Of a stretch of 64,000 nt of DNA, positions 61,367 through 64,000 are shown in pieces. How positions within the stretch are numbered: position 1 is the first letter of the stretch; each line of letters opens with the position of its first letter. The position numbers and the translations under genes are program-made. The notes below the pieces were generated by a model. That model ran no database searches. It was given only the letters and a program-made list of their open reading frames with translations, and was not told the DNA's origin. The DNA is from Bacillota bacterium (GTDB lineage: Bacteria > Bacillota > Clostridia > Acetivibrionales > DTU013), in NCBI GenBank assembly GCA_023433505.1, contig JAEZCO010000048.1, forward strand, positions 1 to 64,000. Direction: 5' to 3'.

Positions 61367-64000
61367 ATGGAGACAATTATCGATAAAAAAGTCCAGCAGA
61401 GTGGAATGGCGCTCGGCGGAATCGGGACCGGTACGGTAGAAATCAATCAGAATGGCACCTTAACGGACTGGCACATAGCCAACCTGGGCAAATGGGCAAG
61501 TGCAGACAAGAAAAAGCAACTGGAAAATCTATATGATTATGAAAAGAATGTGCTGCCCTTTTACATTAGGACCAGGCAGGGAGCTGCTCTGCCTAAAATA
61601 AGGAAGCTGTCCCATGATACAGATGGGGGCGAGTTCCGATCCATGATGTATTCATGGCATAAGGAGGTCGGGGAAATACACTATGACGCCGCCTTTCCTG
61701 TATGCAAACTGCGATATATGGATGACAGCCTCCCGGTAAAAATTCACTCTGAATTCCGTTCGCCTTTTGTCCCGCTGGACTCCGGGCTGAGCGGAACTCC
61801 GGGTTTCTTTGCGGATTTTTTTGTAGAAAATATAACCGACGGGGAGGTGGAGGTTTCGTTGCTGGGCAAGCTGAAAAATCCTGTCAATCGGGGATTGACG
61901 AACCGCCGGCTGAGAAATGTGCTCGATAAAAGCGACGGCCGTATTACGCTGCTGATGAAAAGTGATTCCCTTGAACCACATCCCCAAAACGGCAGCATCT
62001 GTTTTTCCATAAGCGGAGAAGAAGCGGTAACCAGCTTCATTCAAAGCGATTTCTCACCTTTCTTTGCCAATTATGTACTGCACGGCGATTTCGGAGCGAC
62101 GGAGGAATCCTACCTCTTCGGCTTCCGGGACAAGGGCAGGCTGCCGGATCTGGGTACTGAGAAATTGCCCGAATACGTTTTGAATCTGCCGGATAAACAG
62201 ATTGAGCTTTTCAGCGATCAGCAAGCGGAGGATATCCTGGGACAGCTGCTTGAAATGGCCAGTGTAAGCCGTCCCTACCACCGCATACTTGAAATCGACA
62301 GGGATATTCTTTCCAGCCGGCAGGGAAAAATTAAATTTATCCGCATGATTTTAAATGGTATGAAGGCAATGCTGACAGATGAGGAAGGGCGGGAAGCATG
62401 GGGAGATGCCGCCTTGTGCTCCAGCTTTGTGCTGGGTCCGGGGGAAAGAAAGAAGGTTCAATTTATTATCTCCTGGTATTTTCCCAATCACTGCAGTGAT
62501 GCAGGACGTTTTGTCGGGCATAGGTATGCCAATTGGTTCAAGGATGCCAAAGGTGTCAATGATTTTATGCACGTACATTCGCAAGAGATTTTAAGCAAGG
62601 TAGAAAAGTTTTCCGCTACATTGTGCGATTGTGATACTGACGTCTCCTTCATCAACAGTTGGACAAATCAATTAAATACGCTGATAAAATGCTCATGGTG
62701 GTCCGAACAGGGTGACTTTGGCCTTTGGGAAGGTTATGGAAGCTGCGGCTTTCACACAACGGATATCACTTATCAGGGCTCCTTCGGCATTTTGGCGCTA
62801 TTTCCGGATTTACAGCTTGGACAGATGGAACTGGGGGCAAGGTTTCAAAGGGAGGACGGCAGAGTCCATCACTTTTTTACTCCTGATTTTTACTCCGTAG
62901 ACAACGGCTTTGACCGGGTAGACATGAATCCGCAGTTTATCCTCCTGATTTGCCGGGATTATCTCTGGACCGGTAATACAGAGTACTTGAAAAGGATGTG
63001 GCAACCTGTGGTGAAGGCCATGGAAAGCATGGAAAAACTGGATGTCGATGACGACGGACTGCCGGACCGTGAGACGCGTAGAAACACCTATGATGCATGG
63101 TCTTTTAAAGGCACTCCTTCATACATTTCCAGTCTGTGGCTGGCTGCGGTGCTTGCGGCAGCCCGTATGGCTGAGGATCTGGGCGAACACCGGCTAAAAT
63201 TAGAATGGCAGGCCTTATTGGGAAAGGGAAAAGAAAATTTCATCAAAAAACTGTGGAACAAGGAATATTTCAGCCTGTGGGTAGATAAGGAGACAAGAGA
63301 TGAATGCTGCATGGCAGATCAGATTGACGGACAGTGGTATGCGCAGCTTTTGGGGTTGGGCAGTTTCATTCCGGAGCAGCATATCCGGAGCGCTTTGAGG
63401 GCTGTGATCAAATACAATTATCATCCGGAGACAGGGCTCATCAATGCGGTCTATCCGGAGCATGCCAGACCCACCCTGCATACTCACCGGAATGTTCAGG
63501 CGGAAAGCAACTGGTCGGGAATCGAATTTGCTTTTGCATCTGCGCTGCTGGAAAACGGCATGGCGGAAGAAGCGGAAGCAATAGCGGAAAACGTTGACCA
63601 ACGGTATTTTAAAGCGGGCAGGATCTTTAACCATGAAGAATGCGGCGATCATTATTACAGGGCAATGTCAAGCTGGTCCCTTTTATTATCGGTAACGGGC
63701 TTTAAGCTGGATGTCCCCCGAAATACCGTCAAATTTCTTCCGCCGGGAGAAAACATGGCGGGACCCTGGTTTTCGCCTTCCGGATTTGGACATTTCCGAA
63801 AGGATTCCAAAACATTTGCACTGGTGTGCAAGTACGGGAAGCTCAGCTTTGACAAGCTTGTTCTCGCTATCTCAAAAGACATTGGCACAGTGCTGGTTAA
63901 TGAGAGCATGGTGAATTATGAGGTGATAGAAGAACAAAACTGCCTGACAATAGACTTTAAGGAAAACATTGTGCTTAAACCTGAAATGGTCTTAAGGATT
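61367..64000 (+). CDS. GH116-family glycosidase (partial, 3' end beyond window)
   Basis: The open frame runs 878 codons from ATG 61367 to the window edge without a stop. No signal peptide is present, so it acts on imported sugars. The N-terminal beta-sandwich opens with MALGGIGTGTVEINQNGTLTD, as in GBA2/GH116 enzymes, and has FRSPFVPLDSGLSGTPGFF. The catalytic (alpha/alpha)6 domain has LWEGYGSCGF (nucleophile-type Glu455), NTYDAWSFKG (acid/base-type Asp576), MADQIDGQWYAQLLGL and AESNWSGIEFAFASALL. Known activities are beta-glucosidase, beta-xylosidase and glucosylceramidase. A GGGGCGG sequence precedes the ATG by about seven bases. The gene is probably part of the fourth importer module. Confidence 0.88.
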   Translation, partial: METIIDKKVQQSGMALGGIGTGTVEINQNGTLTDWHIANLGKWASADKKKQLENLYDYEKNVLPFYIRTRQGAALPKIRKLSHDTDGGEFRSMMYSWHKEVGEIHYDAAFPVCKLRYMDDSLPVKIHSEFRSPFVPLDSGLSGTPGFFADFFVENITDGEVEVSLLGKLKNPVNRGLTNRRLRNVLDKSDGRITLLMKSDSLEPHPQNGSICFSISGEEAVTSFIQSDFSPFFANYVLHGDFGATEESYLFGFRDKGRLPDLGTEKLPEYVLNLPDKQIELFSDQQAEDILGQLLEMASVSRPYHRILEIDRDILSSRQGKIKFIRMILNGMKAMLTDEEGREAWGDAALCSSFVLGPGERKKVQFIISWYFPNHCSDAGRFVGHRYANWFKDAKGVNDFMHVHSQEILSKVEKFSATLCDCDTDVSFINSWTNQLNTLIKCSWWSEQGDFGLWEGYGSCGFHTTDITYQGSFGILALFPDLQLGQMELGARFQREDGRVHHFFTPDFYSVDNGFDRVDMNPQFILLICRDYLWTGNTEYLKRMWQPVVKAMESMEKLDVDDDGLPDRETRRNTYDAWSFKGTPSYISSLWLAAVLAAARMAEDLGEHRLKLEWQALLGKGKENFIKKLWNKEYFSLWVDKETRDECCMADQIDGQWYAQLLGLGSFIPEQHIRSALRAVIKYNYHPETGLINAVYPEHARPTLHTHRNVQAESNWSGIEFAFASALLENGMAEEAEAIAENVDQRYFKAGRIFNHEECGDHYYRAMSSWSLLLSVTGFKLDVPRNTVKFLPPGENMAGPWFSPSGFGHFRKDSKTFALVCKYGKLSFDKLVLAISKDIGTVLVNESMVNYEVIEEQNCLTIDFKENIVLKPEMVLRI

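Overview
The window looks like the chromosome of an anaerobic, polysaccharide-degrading member of the Clostridia (Firmicutes). Evidence: strong AGGAGG-type ribosome binding sites, repeated YesM/YesN two-component systems paired with Lpl-type sugar ABC transporters, secreted glycosidases with Gram-positive signal peptides, a TagA-type glycosyltransferase, and an hgcAB pair of the kind known from several cellulolytic Clostridia. No rRNA, tRNA or CRISPR array was seen.

Layout. (1) 1-13.5 kb, + strand: a sugar catabolic block (FGGY kinase, class II aldolase, fucose/arabinose isomerase-like protein), a histidine kinase/AraC response regulator pair, a lipoprotein plus two permeases, and a GH127-type beta-L-arabinofuranosidase-like enzyme, closed by a strong terminator. 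(2) 13.68-20.56 kb: an island with a NifH-like reductase, two nitrogenase component 1-like subunits and a complete BtuFCD/FecBCD-type metal-chelate importer, driven by a consensus promoter with two metalloregulator-like palindromes. It is bounded by about 60-bp direct repeats that are pieces of an IS91-family transposase. The two remnants are complementary halves, as if a circular molecule had integrated. (3) 20.6-25.6 kb: CsoR, a MerR-regulated ABC exporter and a P1B-type metal ATPase. The csoR and ATPase promoters share CsoR-like operators. (4) 25.6-27.9 kb: a membrane serine hydrolase and a membrane-anchored XRE regulator.

(5) 28.1-36.7 kb, + strand: a second kinase/regulator/transporter module, ending in a LacI regulator whose probable operator recurs upstream of the module. 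(6) 36.7-43.8 kb, - strand: a third module of two permeases, binding protein, kinase and response regulator, ending in a truncated hydroxyacid dehydrogenase that abuts the previous module. (7) 44-51.1 kb: a secreted discoidin-domain protein, an ABC exporter and a very large secreted clan GH-D (alpha-galactosidase-like) enzyme. (8) 51.7-53.5 kb, - strand: arsR-hgcA-hgcB, the mercury methylation genes, with an ArsR-type operator in front. (9) 53.6-54.5 kb: a small orphan ORF and a WecG/TagA/CpsF glycosyltransferase. (10) 54.9-64 kb, + strand: a membrane AraC regulator, a fourth binding protein/permease set and a GH116 enzyme that runs off the end.

How it fits together: four separate sense-import-degrade modules dominate and suggest use of complex plant or microbial glycans. 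Between them sit accessory metal-related systems: the nitrogenase-like island, CsoR/P-type ATPase and hgcAB. The nitrogenase-like operon with its own chelate importer is the best candidate for an undescribed biochemical system; its substrate cannot be read from the sequence. Start sites given here were often moved inward from the longest reading frame, to codons with a properly spaced Shine-Dalgarno sequence.
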